From the NCBI GenBank assembly GCA_910589635.1, contig CAJUTD010000016.1:1-26168 (forward strand): a DNA stretch of 26,168 bases, in the 5' to 3' direction. The position numbers and the translations under genes are program-made. This DNA comes from an uncultured Lachnospiraceae bacterium (GTDB taxonomy: Bacteria; Bacillota; Clostridia; Lachnospirales; Lachnospiraceae). The notes under the pieces are model-generated. The model was not told where the DNA came from and ran no database searches. It saw only the letters and a program-made list of their open reading frames with translations. Shown here in pieces: positions 16,398 to 24,139 of this stretch. Each line of letters begins with the position of its first letter. The stretch's first letter is position 1.

Positions 16398-18398
16398 ATG
16401 GAAAATAAGTTAGAATATATGGAAGACATCCTCAGCCGGAGTATCAGCGGATTCCACGCCTATAGCCTTTCGGAGCCGGTTCATCTGCAATATGTCAGCC
16501 GCAATTTTTGTGAAATGACAGGCTATGTGCAGGGGGAGTTGCTCAGTGAAGAGGAAGATCTGTATGCATCGCTGGTGCATCCTTTAGATCGGGATGTCTA
16601 CAGTAAATTTATAGACAAATTCAAATCGAAAGAACAGACGCTTACATGTGAGTATCGCCTGATGAAAAAGGATGGCGGGGTACTCTTTGTAAGCGATACT
16701 GTCACGTCCAGAAGATTGGAAGACGGCGCATATGCCGGGTATTCTGTACTGGTGGATATCACGGAAGCCAAGAAGGAGGATTCCAATCTTCAATTTTTCA
16801 AAGAAACGATTCCCTGCGGATTTATGCGGTGTACTTGTGAAAAGCAGCCTAAAATTACATATATCAATCAGCAGATGATGGATTTTCTACGCCTACCCAG
16901 AGTACGGGATGGAGAGCTCGATTATCTGGAACTTTACAAGGAAAATATATATTTGATGGTTCCCATGGAAGAGCGGAGGCGTTTTGCCCGCTATTTAGAG
17001 CGCGTGTATGCGGCCGCTGCGCCCATTGCCGGCGAGATGGAACTCTTGCGTTGTGATGGAACTAGGGCCTATATGTTTGGCTGGGGTGCGAAATGCGTCA
17101 ATGGACAGGGGGAAGAAGAAATTCAATGTGTCTGCATGGATGTCACCGAAAGGTATAAGGTTAAGAAAGCGGATGAAGAAAAACGTTATCTCAAGGCTCT
17201 TACTGATATATACGATAAAATTTTTGAATATGATTTAGGCAAAAATACGGTCAAATGTCTGTATAGCAACAATTCTCCCATGTTTAAATGGTTAGAAGAC
17301 GTGCCTATGCAGATGGAGGAAGCCACGGAGAGGTGGATTGCGGGCACAGTAGACACAGAAGACGGCAGCCGGGTACGTCAGTTTTTCCAGGATTTTTTTC
17401 AGAAAAATTTATGTGAACCGGACGATAAACCTCCGCAGATCACTTATAAATCACAGTCATCGAGTGGCGAAAAGAAATTGTACAGTGGTATTTTTCTTAA
17501 AATGGATGAATCGGTCAGCCTTTATTGCTGCCGCTGCGTTCCGGACAGCAAAGATACTGCCGCTTTAAGAGATGAAAACGCTTTTCTCAAAGAAAACATG
17601 CAGGAGCTGGCGACGCATGTTACAGATGGAGTGGCAGCCTTTGCAGTGACAGAGGAATATGTAACCCCGTTGTATGCCAGCGACAATATTTGTGAATTTT
17701 TCGGAGTTGCCAAAGAAGTGTGGCTTTCTATGATGAAAAAAGAAATGCCAATTGAAGAATTTTTCGCACGCAGCCATACAGATTATGAGGACTTTGCCAA
17801 ACTATTGCGTGTTGGGGAATCGGAGTTTACCTATATTGATTTAAAGAGTGGAAACGAGCGTCGGGTAAAGGCAGTGTGTTCTCAGAAATCTCCCGGTGGC
17901 TCTGCGCCGAGGTATGTTATGCTTTATCACATGGATGGCGCGCAGCCCTGGGAAGATAAAAGTATGCCTGCAAATCCTGCTGTGTTTATCCGCATGTTTG
18001 GATATTTTGACGTTTTCGTGGGGGAGAAGCCGATCGCTTTCCGCAATAAGAAAGCAAAGGAATTATTTGCGCTGCTGGCAGACCGCCGCGGAGGTTACGT
18101 TACCTCCGAGGAGGCAATCAGTTTCTTATGGGAGGATGAACCCGTAAGCCCGGTGACGCTCTCCCGCTATCGCAAGGTTGCGCTGAGGTTGAAAAACACG
18201 CTGGCAGAATACGGAATCTCTGAGGTCATGGAGACGGTGGACGGCAAACGCCGCATTGTCGCCGAAAATGTGCAGTGTGATTTGTATGATTATCTTTCCG
18301 GTGAAGAAGCATATGCGCAGCTTTTCAAAGGAAGCTATTTGAATAATTACAGCTGGGGCGAGCATACCCTGGCAGAACTAACCGGGGACATCTTATAG
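16398..18398 (+). CDS. PAS-repeat transcriptional regulator with SARP-type winged-helix DNA-binding domain
   Basis: Predicted one-component sensor-regulator, 666 residues, cytoplasmic (no membrane segment). Two clear PAS domains lie at about 15-125 (ending GYSVLVDITEAKKE) and 130-255 (ending CVCMDVTERYK), and two more divergent PAS-like regions at about 262-385 and 405-525. A C-terminal OmpR/SARP-type winged helix follows (about 545-645), starting IRMFGYFDVFVGEKPI with RNKKAKELFALLADRRG and the LSRYRKVALRLKNTL recognition region. There is no kinase, receiver, GGDEF or bacterial TAD-repeat domain. ATG 16398 is set by AAGGAG at 16387-16392. The gene lies between the fatty-acid operon and an acyl-thioesterase gene, so it may sense an acyl metabolite or redox state; the ligand is unknown. 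Confidence 0.82.
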   Translation: MENKLEYMEDILSRSISGFHAYSLSEPVHLQYVSRNFCEMTGYVQGELLSEEEDLYASLVHPLDRDVYSKFIDKFKSKEQTLTCEYRLMKKDGGVLFVSDTVTSRRLEDGAYAGYSVLVDITEAKKEDSNLQFFKETIPCGFMRCTCEKQPKITYINQQMMDFLRLPRVRDGELDYLELYKENIYLMVPMEERRRFARYLERVYAAAAPIAGEMELLRCDGTRAYMFGWGAKCVNGQGEEEIQCVCMDVTERYKVKKADEEKRYLKALTDIYDKIFEYDLGKNTVKCLYSNNSPMFKWLEDVPMQMEEATERWIAGTVDTEDGSRVRQFFQDFFQKNLCEPDDKPPQITYKSQSSSGEKKLYSGIFLKMDESVSLYCCRCVPDSKDTAALRDENAFLKENMQELATHVTDGVAAFAVTEEYVTPLYASDNICEFFGVAKEVWLSMMKKEMPIEEFFARSHTDYEDFAKLLRVGESEFTYIDLKSGNERRVKAVCSQKSPGGSAPRYVMLYHMDGAQPWEDKSMPANPAVFIRMFGYFDVFVGEKPIAFRNKKAKELFALLADRRGGYVTSEEAISFLWEDEPVSPVTLSRYRKVALRLKNTLAEYGISEVMETVDGKRRIVAENVQCDLYDYLSGEEAYAQLFKGSYLNNYSWGEHTLAELTGDIL

Positions 18399-18477
18399 TG
18401 TGGGACAAGGAATGAAATTTACCTTGGCCGCAGGAGGCGCCAATGTTTTTCCCGGATCATTATCAGCGAGGTGAAAA

Positions 18478-18894
18478 ATGCATACTTATATTCATAGAGT
18501 TAATTATTATGAAACTGACAAGATGGGCATAACGCACCATTCCAACTATATTCGATGGATGGAGGAGGCGCGGGCGGATTATCTAAAAAGTCTCGGCTAT
18601 GGACTGCGTAGGCTGGAGACGGACGGCATCACTTCCCCGGTCGTGTCTGTCGAGTGCCGCTACAAACATACGACGACGTTTGATGATGAAATTAAAATTG
18701 AAGTTGCCATTGAGAAGTATAACAGTGTCAAGCTGGAGTTAAGTTATATTATGACGGAACTAATAACAGGAACGGTGGTATTGACTGCCAAATCTGCCCA
18801 CTGTTTTATTGACGATAAGGGGAAGCCGATTATTGTCAAGAAACTTTTCCCTGAGTTTGATGAAATTCTCAGGGCGGAAAAAGGGAAAGGATAA
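18478..18894 (+). CDS. Acyl-CoA thioesterase, 4-hydroxybenzoyl-CoA thioesterase (YbgC/FadM) family
   Basis: Hot-dog fold enzyme predicted to hydrolyse acyl-CoA or acyl-ACP thioesters. It has 138 residues. The N-terminal signature YYETDKMGITHHSNYIRW contains the catalytic Asp of the 4HBT family and is followed by the long helix MEEARADYLKSLGYG. GAGGTG lies just before ATG 18478. It starts 79 bp after the PAS/SARP gene and is followed 13 bp later by the LicD gene, so the three downstream genes probably form one transcript. Substrate chain length is not determinable. Confidence 0.87.
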   Translation: MHTYIHRVNYYETDKMGITHHSNYIRWMEEARADYLKSLGYGLRRLETDGITSPVVSVECRYKHTTTFDDEIKIEVAIEKYNSVKLELSYIMTELITGTVVLTAKSAHCFIDDKGKPIIVKKLFPEFDEILRAEKGKG

Positions 18895-18907
18895 ATGGAG
18901 AACGCGT

Positions 18908-19789
18908 ATGCAGTTTGAAGACAAGTTTTTTGAGGCGGAAGAGCGCTGCGGTTATCATGTTTCAGCAAAAATGAAAAAGGTTTGGGCGGTTGAGCTAAAT
19001 CTTCTTGATTATTTTGATAAGTTGTGCCGGCAGTATAACCTGCGTTATTTCATAGGCTTTGGTTCATTGTTGGGAGCTGTCCGTCACCGGGGGTTCATTC
19101 CCTGGGATGACGATATTGATGTTGTAATGTTCCGTGACGATTATGAAAAGTTAAAAGTGATTGCAGAGGAGGTTATGGAATTCCCATATTTTTTTCAAAA
19201 CAGTTATACAGATACGATGATATGGGCATTTACAAAGCTTCGGGACAGCCGGACGACGGCGATTGAGTTCCCCGATTTTCCCCCGGAGTTCCATCAGGGA
19301 ATTTTCATTGATATTTTTCCGTTGGATGATGTCCCAGACGGGAAATACATGAAACCAATTGTAGGCGAGATGCAGCGTGAAATCTGGATGTCAATTGTGG
19401 AGCCGGAGCGTTTAAAAGGTTTCATTGACAGGGGACAGCCGTTGGCTTTGCAAGCCGATATTCTTCTGGAACTTTTGCGAATGCCGATACGGGAACGCAT
19501 GAAAATGTTTGAGGATTTTAATGTTGCGCGGTTTGGAACATCGTCCAGAGTTAATTTTTTGACAGACCATTTTAGTGGTTTTGCGAGTATGCCGCGTGCA
19601 TGTTTTACGGATACGGTATATCTTCCTTTTGAAAATAGAATGGTGCCGGCCCCGGCAGCGTATGACAGCCTCTTATCGTGCCTTTACGGTGATTATATGA
19701 CGCCGGCACAGATTCCTAATATGCATGAAGGCATCTTTCTTGACCCGGACGCCCCGTACACGCAGTATATGAAAAAGGAAGGAGTATAA
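18908..19789 (+). CDS. LicD family phosphotransferase
   Basis: LicD-family proteins, with a nucleotidyltransferase-like fold, move phosphocholine or related phospho-groups from a nucleotide donor to glycans or teichoic acids at the inner membrane face. It has 293 residues from ATG 18908 (GGAG at 18897-18900). The family hallmark is complete: FIGFGSLLGAVRHRG followed by FIPWDDDIDVV, whose Asp residues bind the metal. The start inside the thioesterase reading region (18809) has no ribosome site and was rejected. It begins 13 bp after the thioesterase gene and ends 1 bp before the hydrolase gene. No licA/licC-type choline genes are nearby, so the transferred group is unknown. Confidence 0.88.
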   Translation: MQFEDKFFEAEERCGYHVSAKMKKVWAVELNLLDYFDKLCRQYNLRYFIGFGSLLGAVRHRGFIPWDDDIDVVMFRDDYEKLKVIAEEVMEFPYFFQNSYTDTMIWAFTKLRDSRTTAIEFPDFPPEFHQGIFIDIFPLDDVPDGKYMKPIVGEMQREIWMSIVEPERLKGFIDRGQPLALQADILLELLRMPIRERMKMFEDFNVARFGTSSRVNFLTDHFSGFASMPRACFTDTVYLPFENRMVPAPAAYDSLLSCLYGDYMTPAQIPNMHEGIFLDPDAPYTQYMKKEGV

Positions 19790-19790
19790 A

Positions 19791-20762
19791 ATGAACCGTG
19801 CCGGAAGACAGGTGGTAGAACAAAACGAAGTTTCTGAAGTATTTACATTTTCGCTGGGGAAGAATCCGCAGAGAGTGCTTATAGAGGGGAAAGGTAAGAA
19901 CCTTCCTCTTGTTATAACTCTTCATGGCGGGCCGGGTACGCCAATTCCTTTTTCCGTAGGGTGCCGTGGGATGTTTCCAGATTTTACGGAGCGTTTTCTC
20001 ATGGTGTATTGGGATCAATTGGGCTGTGGTATCAATAATTATCAACTGGACAGTCGGTATACCGTTGATTCTTTCGTGGAGATGACGGCAGAGTTGATTA
20101 TAGAGGTTAAGAAACTATTTCCCAACAATACGCTTATTCTCTTTGGCATGTCCTGGGGCAGCGTGCTAGCGCTTAAAGTTTTGCAGAAAGCGCAGGGGAA
20201 AATAGATGGCGTAGTAACCTGGGGGCAGGTATTGAGGAAGCTGTTTTTGAATGAGGAAGTATATCAGGCATTGGAGAAAGCCGGATGCCCCACACGAAAG
20301 ATACAGAAGATTCGGGCAATTACCGCTGATGGATTTGAAGATCAAGATATGAAGCTTCTGGCAGGAAGCGTCCGTAAATATACGGACGGCTACTTTAATA
20401 AAAAGGGCGAACAGGCGCCGTTATTTCCAATTATAAAGGGGCTGCTTACAAGCCCGGATTATCGGTTAAGAGATTTTAGAGCTATCATGGTAAATGGAGC
20501 TTCCCCTGCAAAATGGCTATGGAAAGAATTGCTGGCTCTTGATTTAACGCAAGAATTGGCAGCGGTAAATGTGCCATATTACATCTTGCAGGGAGATACG
20601 GATATCGTGACGTCTACAACCACTATTAAAAAAGAAATAGAAGCGTCCCAAAATCCATGCCTGCACTGCCGTGTGATTGAAAATTCCGGGCATATGCCTG
20701 GTAAAGCGGGGATGGAAGCCGTGTTGGAGACATTGGAAGAGGCTGCGGAAAACGTTCAGTAA
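19791..20762 (+). CDS. Alpha/beta hydrolase, proline iminopeptidase-like (S33)
   Basis: Serine hydrolase of 323 residues. The oxyanion motif LHGGPGTP and the YWDQLGCG segment are those of prolyl aminopeptidases and related S33 hydrolases. The nucleophile is Ser121 in FGMSWGSV, with the acid Asp271 in QGDTDIV and His301 in NSGHMPG. No signal peptide, so it is cytoplasmic. AAGGAAGGAG precedes ATG 19791, which lies 1 bp after the LicD stop codon. The last gene of the thioesterase-LicD-hydrolase group. It may cleave a peptide or an ester; family membership alone does not decide. Confidence 0.86.
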   Translation: MNRAGRQVVEQNEVSEVFTFSLGKNPQRVLIEGKGKNLPLVITLHGGPGTPIPFSVGCRGMFPDFTERFLMVYWDQLGCGINNYQLDSRYTVDSFVEMTAELIIEVKKLFPNNTLILFGMSWGSVLALKVLQKAQGKIDGVVTWGQVLRKLFLNEEVYQALEKAGCPTRKIQKIRAITADGFEDQDMKLLAGSVRKYTDGYFNKKGEQAPLFPIIKGLLTSPDYRLRDFRAIMVNGASPAKWLWKELLALDLTQELAAVNVPYYILQGDTDIVTSTTTIKKEIEASQNPCLHCRVIENSGHMPGKAGMEAVLETLEEAAENVQ

Positions 20763-20818
20763 TAAAGTAAGCCGGAACTTCAATTCCATTTTGCGGTGAT
20801 AGCAAAAGGCGGTTATTT

Positions 20819-22159
20819 TTAGTGCCAGTCAAACAGCGTCTTTTGCTTTCTTACATAATAGGACAGTCCAATGACATCTGCCAAAATCCAACCGATAGGC
20901 ACTGACCACCAGATACCGACGACACCGACTGTCGGTATTGCGGAGAGCAAGTACGCCAACGCCACGCGTGTTCCCAGCGAGAAGATAGTAAGGACCACAG
21001 ACATGCCGGGTCGGCCTAATGCCCGGTAGAGTCCATAGAGAAGAAACAGACAGCCGATTCCACAGTAAAATGCTCCTTCGATTCTCAGATAGCGCACGCC
21101 CTCTGTCACAATGGCAGTTTCATCGGCATTTATGAACAAAAGCATCAGCGGGCGGGCAAATAAGCACACAGCCGTGGAAATGATGATACAGAATATTGCC
21201 GACGCTGCAACTGCGCCGCGGAGACCTGCGCGGATGCGTTCCTCCTTTTTGGCACCATAATTTTGGGCAATGAAGGTGGAGAAAGCGTTGCCGAAGTCCT
21301 GCACAGGCATATAAGCGAAAGCATCAATTTTGACTGCGGCGGCAAATGCAGCCATAACCACAGGGCCGAAACTGTTGACGACGCCCTGTACCAGGAGGAT
21401 TCCCAAATTCATCACAGATTGCTGCGCACAGGTCAACAAAGAAAAATTGGATATTTCTTTCATACAGCCGGGACGAATGCGCAATTCGTCCTTCTTTAGT
21501 CTCATGCAGGGGACGCGTATCAAACAGTAGAGCGCGATACCGATTCCAGAAACGTACTGCGCGGCTACAGTCGCTCCAGCTGCACCGGCTGTCCCCCACT
21601 TTAAGCCGATCACAAACCACAAATCAAGCGCAATATTTAAGAGCGCAGAGATTGCGAGAAATGCGAGCGGAACAATAGAATTGCCTAAGGCGCGCAGCAG
21701 TGAGGCAAAGTAATTGTAGAGAAACGTGGCGATAATTCCACAAAAAATAAGGATGAGATAACTGCGCATGGGAAACCATACCTCATCGGGTACCTGCAAG
21801 AAAATCTTTATTTTATCGAGAAATAGGAAAACCAGGAAATTAAGGACCACTGTGAGTAAAGCGATCAGCGCAAAAGAAGCGCAGATTCCTTCCTTGAGGC
21901 CTTTTTCATCACCCTCACCGAAACGCATGGAGAAAAAGGTTCCGCTTCCCATGCACAATCCTAACAGGATGGAAGTGAGGAATGTCATCAGTGTGAAAGA
22001 TGAGCCCACCGCTGCCAGGGCATCCCTGCCAAGGAATTGGCCGACGATCAGGGTATCGGCGATGTTGTAGCATTGCTGTAAGAGATTGCCCAATATCATC
22101 GGCAGGGCAAAGCGCAGCATGGATTTGACAGCAGGGCCTTGGGTCATGTCGATATTCAT
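20819..22159 (-). CDS. MATE family efflux transporter
   Basis: Cation-coupled multidrug/toxin exporter, 446 residues and about 12 membrane spans in two related halves. It opens with the typical TQGPAVKSMLRFALPMILGN, has QQCYNIADTLIVGQFLG in the first half and QSVMNLGILLVQGVVNSFG in the second. ATG 22159 comes only 4 bp after the stop codon of the 79-residue gene, with no recognisable ribosome site, so its translation probably depends on that upstream gene. It is convergent with the hydrolase gene; the 56 bp between them hold only a weak hairpin. The exported compound is unknown. Confidence 0.93.
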   Translation of the reverse strand: MNIDMTQGPAVKSMLRFALPMILGNLLQQCYNIADTLIVGQFLGRDALAAVGSSFTLMTFLTSILLGLCMGSGTFFSMRFGEGDEKGLKEGICASFALIALLTVVLNFLVFLFLDKIKIFLQVPDEVWFPMRSYLILIFCGIIATFLYNYFASLLRALGNSIVPLAFLAISALLNIALDLWFVIGLKWGTAGAAGATVAAQYVSGIGIALYCLIRVPCMRLKKDELRIRPGCMKEISNFSLLTCAQQSVMNLGILLVQGVVNSFGPVVMAAFAAAVKIDAFAYMPVQDFGNAFSTFIAQNYGAKKEERIRAGLRGAVAASAIFCIIISTAVCLFARPLMLLFINADETAIVTEGVRYLRIEGAFYCGIGCLFLLYGLYRALGRPGMSVVLTIFSLGTRVALAYLLSAIPTVGVVGIWWSVPIGWILADVIGLSYYVRKQKTLFDWH

Positions 22160-22163
22160 TTAT

Positions 22164-22403
22164 TTAGAAACCAGCCATCATCATAATCATCAGCTGATCT
22201 CTGCGCACTGCATCTTGCGCCCCTTTTACCCCGGAGATTTTGCCGTCCAGCTCAACTTTGCTCGCCGCGGCGCGCATCAGCTTTTCCTTAAATTCCTTCT
22301 CTTTTTGTTCAGCATTTGTAGAGCGTCTCTCGGCGTCTGCCTGAATACGCAGCCTTAATGCATTTTCCATAGAATCTAATACTTGCCTCATATCTGTTGC
22401 CAT
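22164..22403 (-). CDS. Uncharacterised 79-residue coiled-coil protein
   Basis: I do not recognise the family. It is a highly charged, almost entirely helical small protein: a heptad-like stretch (MRQVLDSMENALRLRIQADA then EQKEKEFKEKLMRAA) and a Met-rich end QLMIMMMAGF. No signal peptide, no cysteine. A near-perfect AGGAGGT ribosome site precedes ATG 22403, so it is a real gene. Its stop is 4 bp before the MATE start codon. It is divergent from the FliD-like gene at 22612. The helical character could suit an adaptor or chaperone for that neighbour, but this is a guess from position. Confidence 0.8.
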   Translation of the reverse strand: MATDMRQVLDSMENALRLRIQADAERRSTNAEQKEKEFKEKLMRAAASKVELDGKISGVKGAQDAVRRDQLMIMMMAGF

Positions 22404-22417
22404 TTTTACCTCCTGTG

Positions 22418-22450
22418 CAAATTATCATAAAGCAGCTCTATCATAATTTG
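22418..22450. promoter_or_regulatory. Inverted/direct repeat upstream of the 79-residue gene
   Basis: CAAATTAT (22418-22425) and ATAATTTG (22443-22450) are a perfect 8-bp dyad. The element TATCATAA also occurs twice inside it as a direct repeat. It directly precedes the ribosome site on the minus strand, so it could be an operator or a leader hairpin. Confidence 0.3.
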
Positions 22451-22490
22451 CCTGCTCAATAAACAATGTTATATTTTATATCGGTCTTTT

Positions 22491-22519
22491 TTGCAATTCT
22501 GTAATATGTGTGTTATACT
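22491..22519 (+). promoter_or_regulatory. SigmaA-type promoter of the FliD-like gene
   Basis: -35 TTGCAA (22491-22496), 17-bp spacer, -10 TATACT (22514-22519), about 90 bp before ATG 22612. Not a SigD-type flagellar promoter, which would have TAAA and GCCGATAT-like boxes. Confidence 0.75.
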
Positions 22520-22611
22520 TCTTATTAACTTTTGTAGATTTTGCGCCGATATAATGTATAGCAAATATTGGGATAAGGAAATCCATCATTTTATTCAAAG
22601 GAGTGATTAGT

Positions 22612-23784
22612 ATGAGTCAAAATTATTCACAGATGTTCCAAGGCCTTTCATCCAGCAGTGGCTCGGGGAGTTCAAATTTTCTTGCAGATTATGCCAGCCT
22701 TAAAAGCGGCAGTTACGGCAGGCTAATGAAGGCTTATTATGGGTCAGGATCGAGTTCTAGTTCCGTATCATCCGGCTCTAAAGCCCAGACAAATAATGTT
22801 CTTGAGAGAATTCTTGAGGAGAGGCGCAATCCAAAGGTTTCCGAAGATGTGAAAGAGGCGAATGCCAATTTGACAGCGGGGATTCCGACACTGAAGAATA
22901 CGGTTTCAACGTTACAGAATGAAAATACCTATACAGATACACAGAATGGGCAGAGTGCAACAGACAAGGTGGCTTCTGCAATGAAGAATTTTGTGTCTCA
23001 GTATAATGATGTAGTAAATGCTGCAAAACAATCTACATTGTCAAATAAAACAGCATATATTGCTAATATGATGAAAACCACGAAAGCCAATGCAGATAAG
23101 CTTTCAGAAATTGGCATTACCGTTAATAAAAATGGTACGCTCCAATTTAATGAAGCTACGATGAAGTCAGCGGGTATTTCTAAAGTGCAGGAGATGTTTT
23201 CAAGCAAGGATTCCATGAGCTATGGTTCTACGGTGATGTCCCGTCTTCAGTTTGCGGGTATTGCTGCCGGCGCTACAGACAGTACAGATAAAGAAAACAC
23301 GGCAGGTTCCAGCGCAGCCTCGCTGAAAGCGGACGGTGAAGCTCTTGCATCTGACAAATTATACGAGAAGATAAAAGATAAAGATGGAAAGCAAACATAC
23401 GATATTGCCAAAATTCTTTCTACTGCTAAGAGCTTTGTAAGCAATTACAACGGAATGTTTGATGCAGCGGAATCCAGCACCAATACTGGTGTATTAGCAA
23501 ATTTGGCTAAAATCAGAGAGAAAACGGCGCAGAATGCGGATGCATTGAAGCAGTTTGGATTTAGTGTGGATGAAAAGGGCAGATTGAAGCTTGATGAGGA
23601 CACATTTAAGAAATCTGATATGTCCAAGGTGCAGAAGTTCTTCAAAGACTATGGTTCCTCCATTGCCAGCAATGCGTCGCTAGTAGATTATTATACGACT
23701 ACGAAGGCGAATACCGCCAGTGGTTACACAGCTGCCGGAGCATATAGTGTACAGGGTAGTTCCCGTTTTGCTGATTTCATATAA
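22612..23784 (+). CDS. Uncharacterised protein with two FliD-like modules
   Basis: 390 residues, with no cysteine and no tryptophan, a Ser/Gly/Asn-rich N-terminal 60 residues and no signal peptide. Two copies of one module are visible: residues about 115-220 and 263-370. Each runs FVSxYN, AAxxS, AN, NADxL, (I/F)G(I/F)(T/S)V, a short turn with GxL, then SKVQxxF. Parts such as the FVSxYN helix and the G(I/F)xVxxxGxLxxxxxT hairpin resemble the C-terminal region of flagellar cap protein FliD. No flagellar gene is near. The ATG at 22612 has AAAGGAG upstream; a GTG at 22603 is in frame. The composition recalls axial or secreted proteins that leave by a flagellar-type route. I cannot assign a function. 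It is monocistronic, ending before a hairpin terminator. Confidence 0.85.
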   Translation: MSQNYSQMFQGLSSSSGSGSSNFLADYASLKSGSYGRLMKAYYGSGSSSSSVSSGSKAQTNNVLERILEERRNPKVSEDVKEANANLTAGIPTLKNTVSTLQNENTYTDTQNGQSATDKVASAMKNFVSQYNDVVNAAKQSTLSNKTAYIANMMKTTKANADKLSEIGITVNKNGTLQFNEATMKSAGISKVQEMFSSKDSMSYGSTVMSRLQFAGIAAGATDSTDKENTAGSSAASLKADGEALASDKLYEKIKDKDGKQTYDIAKILSTAKSFVSNYNGMFDAAESSTNTGVLANLAKIREKTAQNADALKQFGFSVDEKGRLKLDEDTFKKSDMSKVQKFFKDYGSSIASNASLVDYYTTTKANTASGYTAAGAYSVQGSSRFADFI

Positions 23785-23814
23785 TCTGTATCGGGGAAGA
23801 TAAGAACATAGGTG

Positions 23815-23860
23815 ATGCGGATCAGCCAGAGTTTGTTCTGGGGGTCCGCATTCTTTTTCT
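23815..23860 (+). terminator. Rho-independent terminator of the FliD-like gene
   Basis: ATGCGGA (23815-23821) pairs with TCCGCAT (23845-23851) and an inner CCAGA pairs with TCTGG, followed by the T-rich tract TTCTTTTTCT. Confidence 0.78.
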
Positions 23861-24066
23861 CTGGAATAGTATTTTTCGCCTTTCTCTTGTTTCTATATAG
23901 CATACACTGTTTTTCGGCAAAAAGAAATGAATATTGATATGTTTGATTAGTTTGCGAAATCCGAACAATAAAAGAATATACCAGGCAGCGGGCGCACAGG
24001 AGAATTAGATTGTCATAATATAGTTACTGCGCGATTATCCTAAATGGCAAAGGAGAACAAAAGGAT
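23861..24066. other. Intergenic stretch without a recognisable gene
   Basis: The whole gap between the FliD-like gene and rubrerythrin is 355 bp. Apart from the two terminators it is AT-rich and I see no gene in it. The only structure is an 8-bp inverted repeat, GATTATCC (24033-24040) and GGATAATC (24063-24070), 22 nt apart, of unknown meaning. Confidence 0.5.
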
Positions 24067-24067
24067 A

Positions 24068-24103
24068 ATCAAAAAGGGAACAAACCATCTCCGGTTTATT
24101 CCC
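24068..24103 (-). terminator. Rho-independent terminator of the rubrerythrin gene
   Basis: On the minus strand GGGAATAAACC pairs with GGTTTGTTCCC (11 bp with one G-U) around a 6-nt loop, followed by TTTTTGATT. It is about 35 bp past the rubrerythrin stop codon. Confidence 0.83.
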
Positions 24104-24139
24104 TCTTGTCTCAAAATCTTTTAAAATCAGGCGTTCTGA

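Noticed and set aside
16398..18398. Reading the PAS protein as a sensor histidine kinase or diguanylate cyclase
   Set aside because: No H-box, ATPase, receiver or GGDEF motif is visible; the C-terminus fits a SARP/OmpR winged helix.
20789..20807. TTTTGC/GCAAAA hairpin between the hydrolase and MATE genes
   Set aside because: Only 6 bp of stem and the T-rich tract (TTATTTTT) starts several bases away, so termination is unconvincing.
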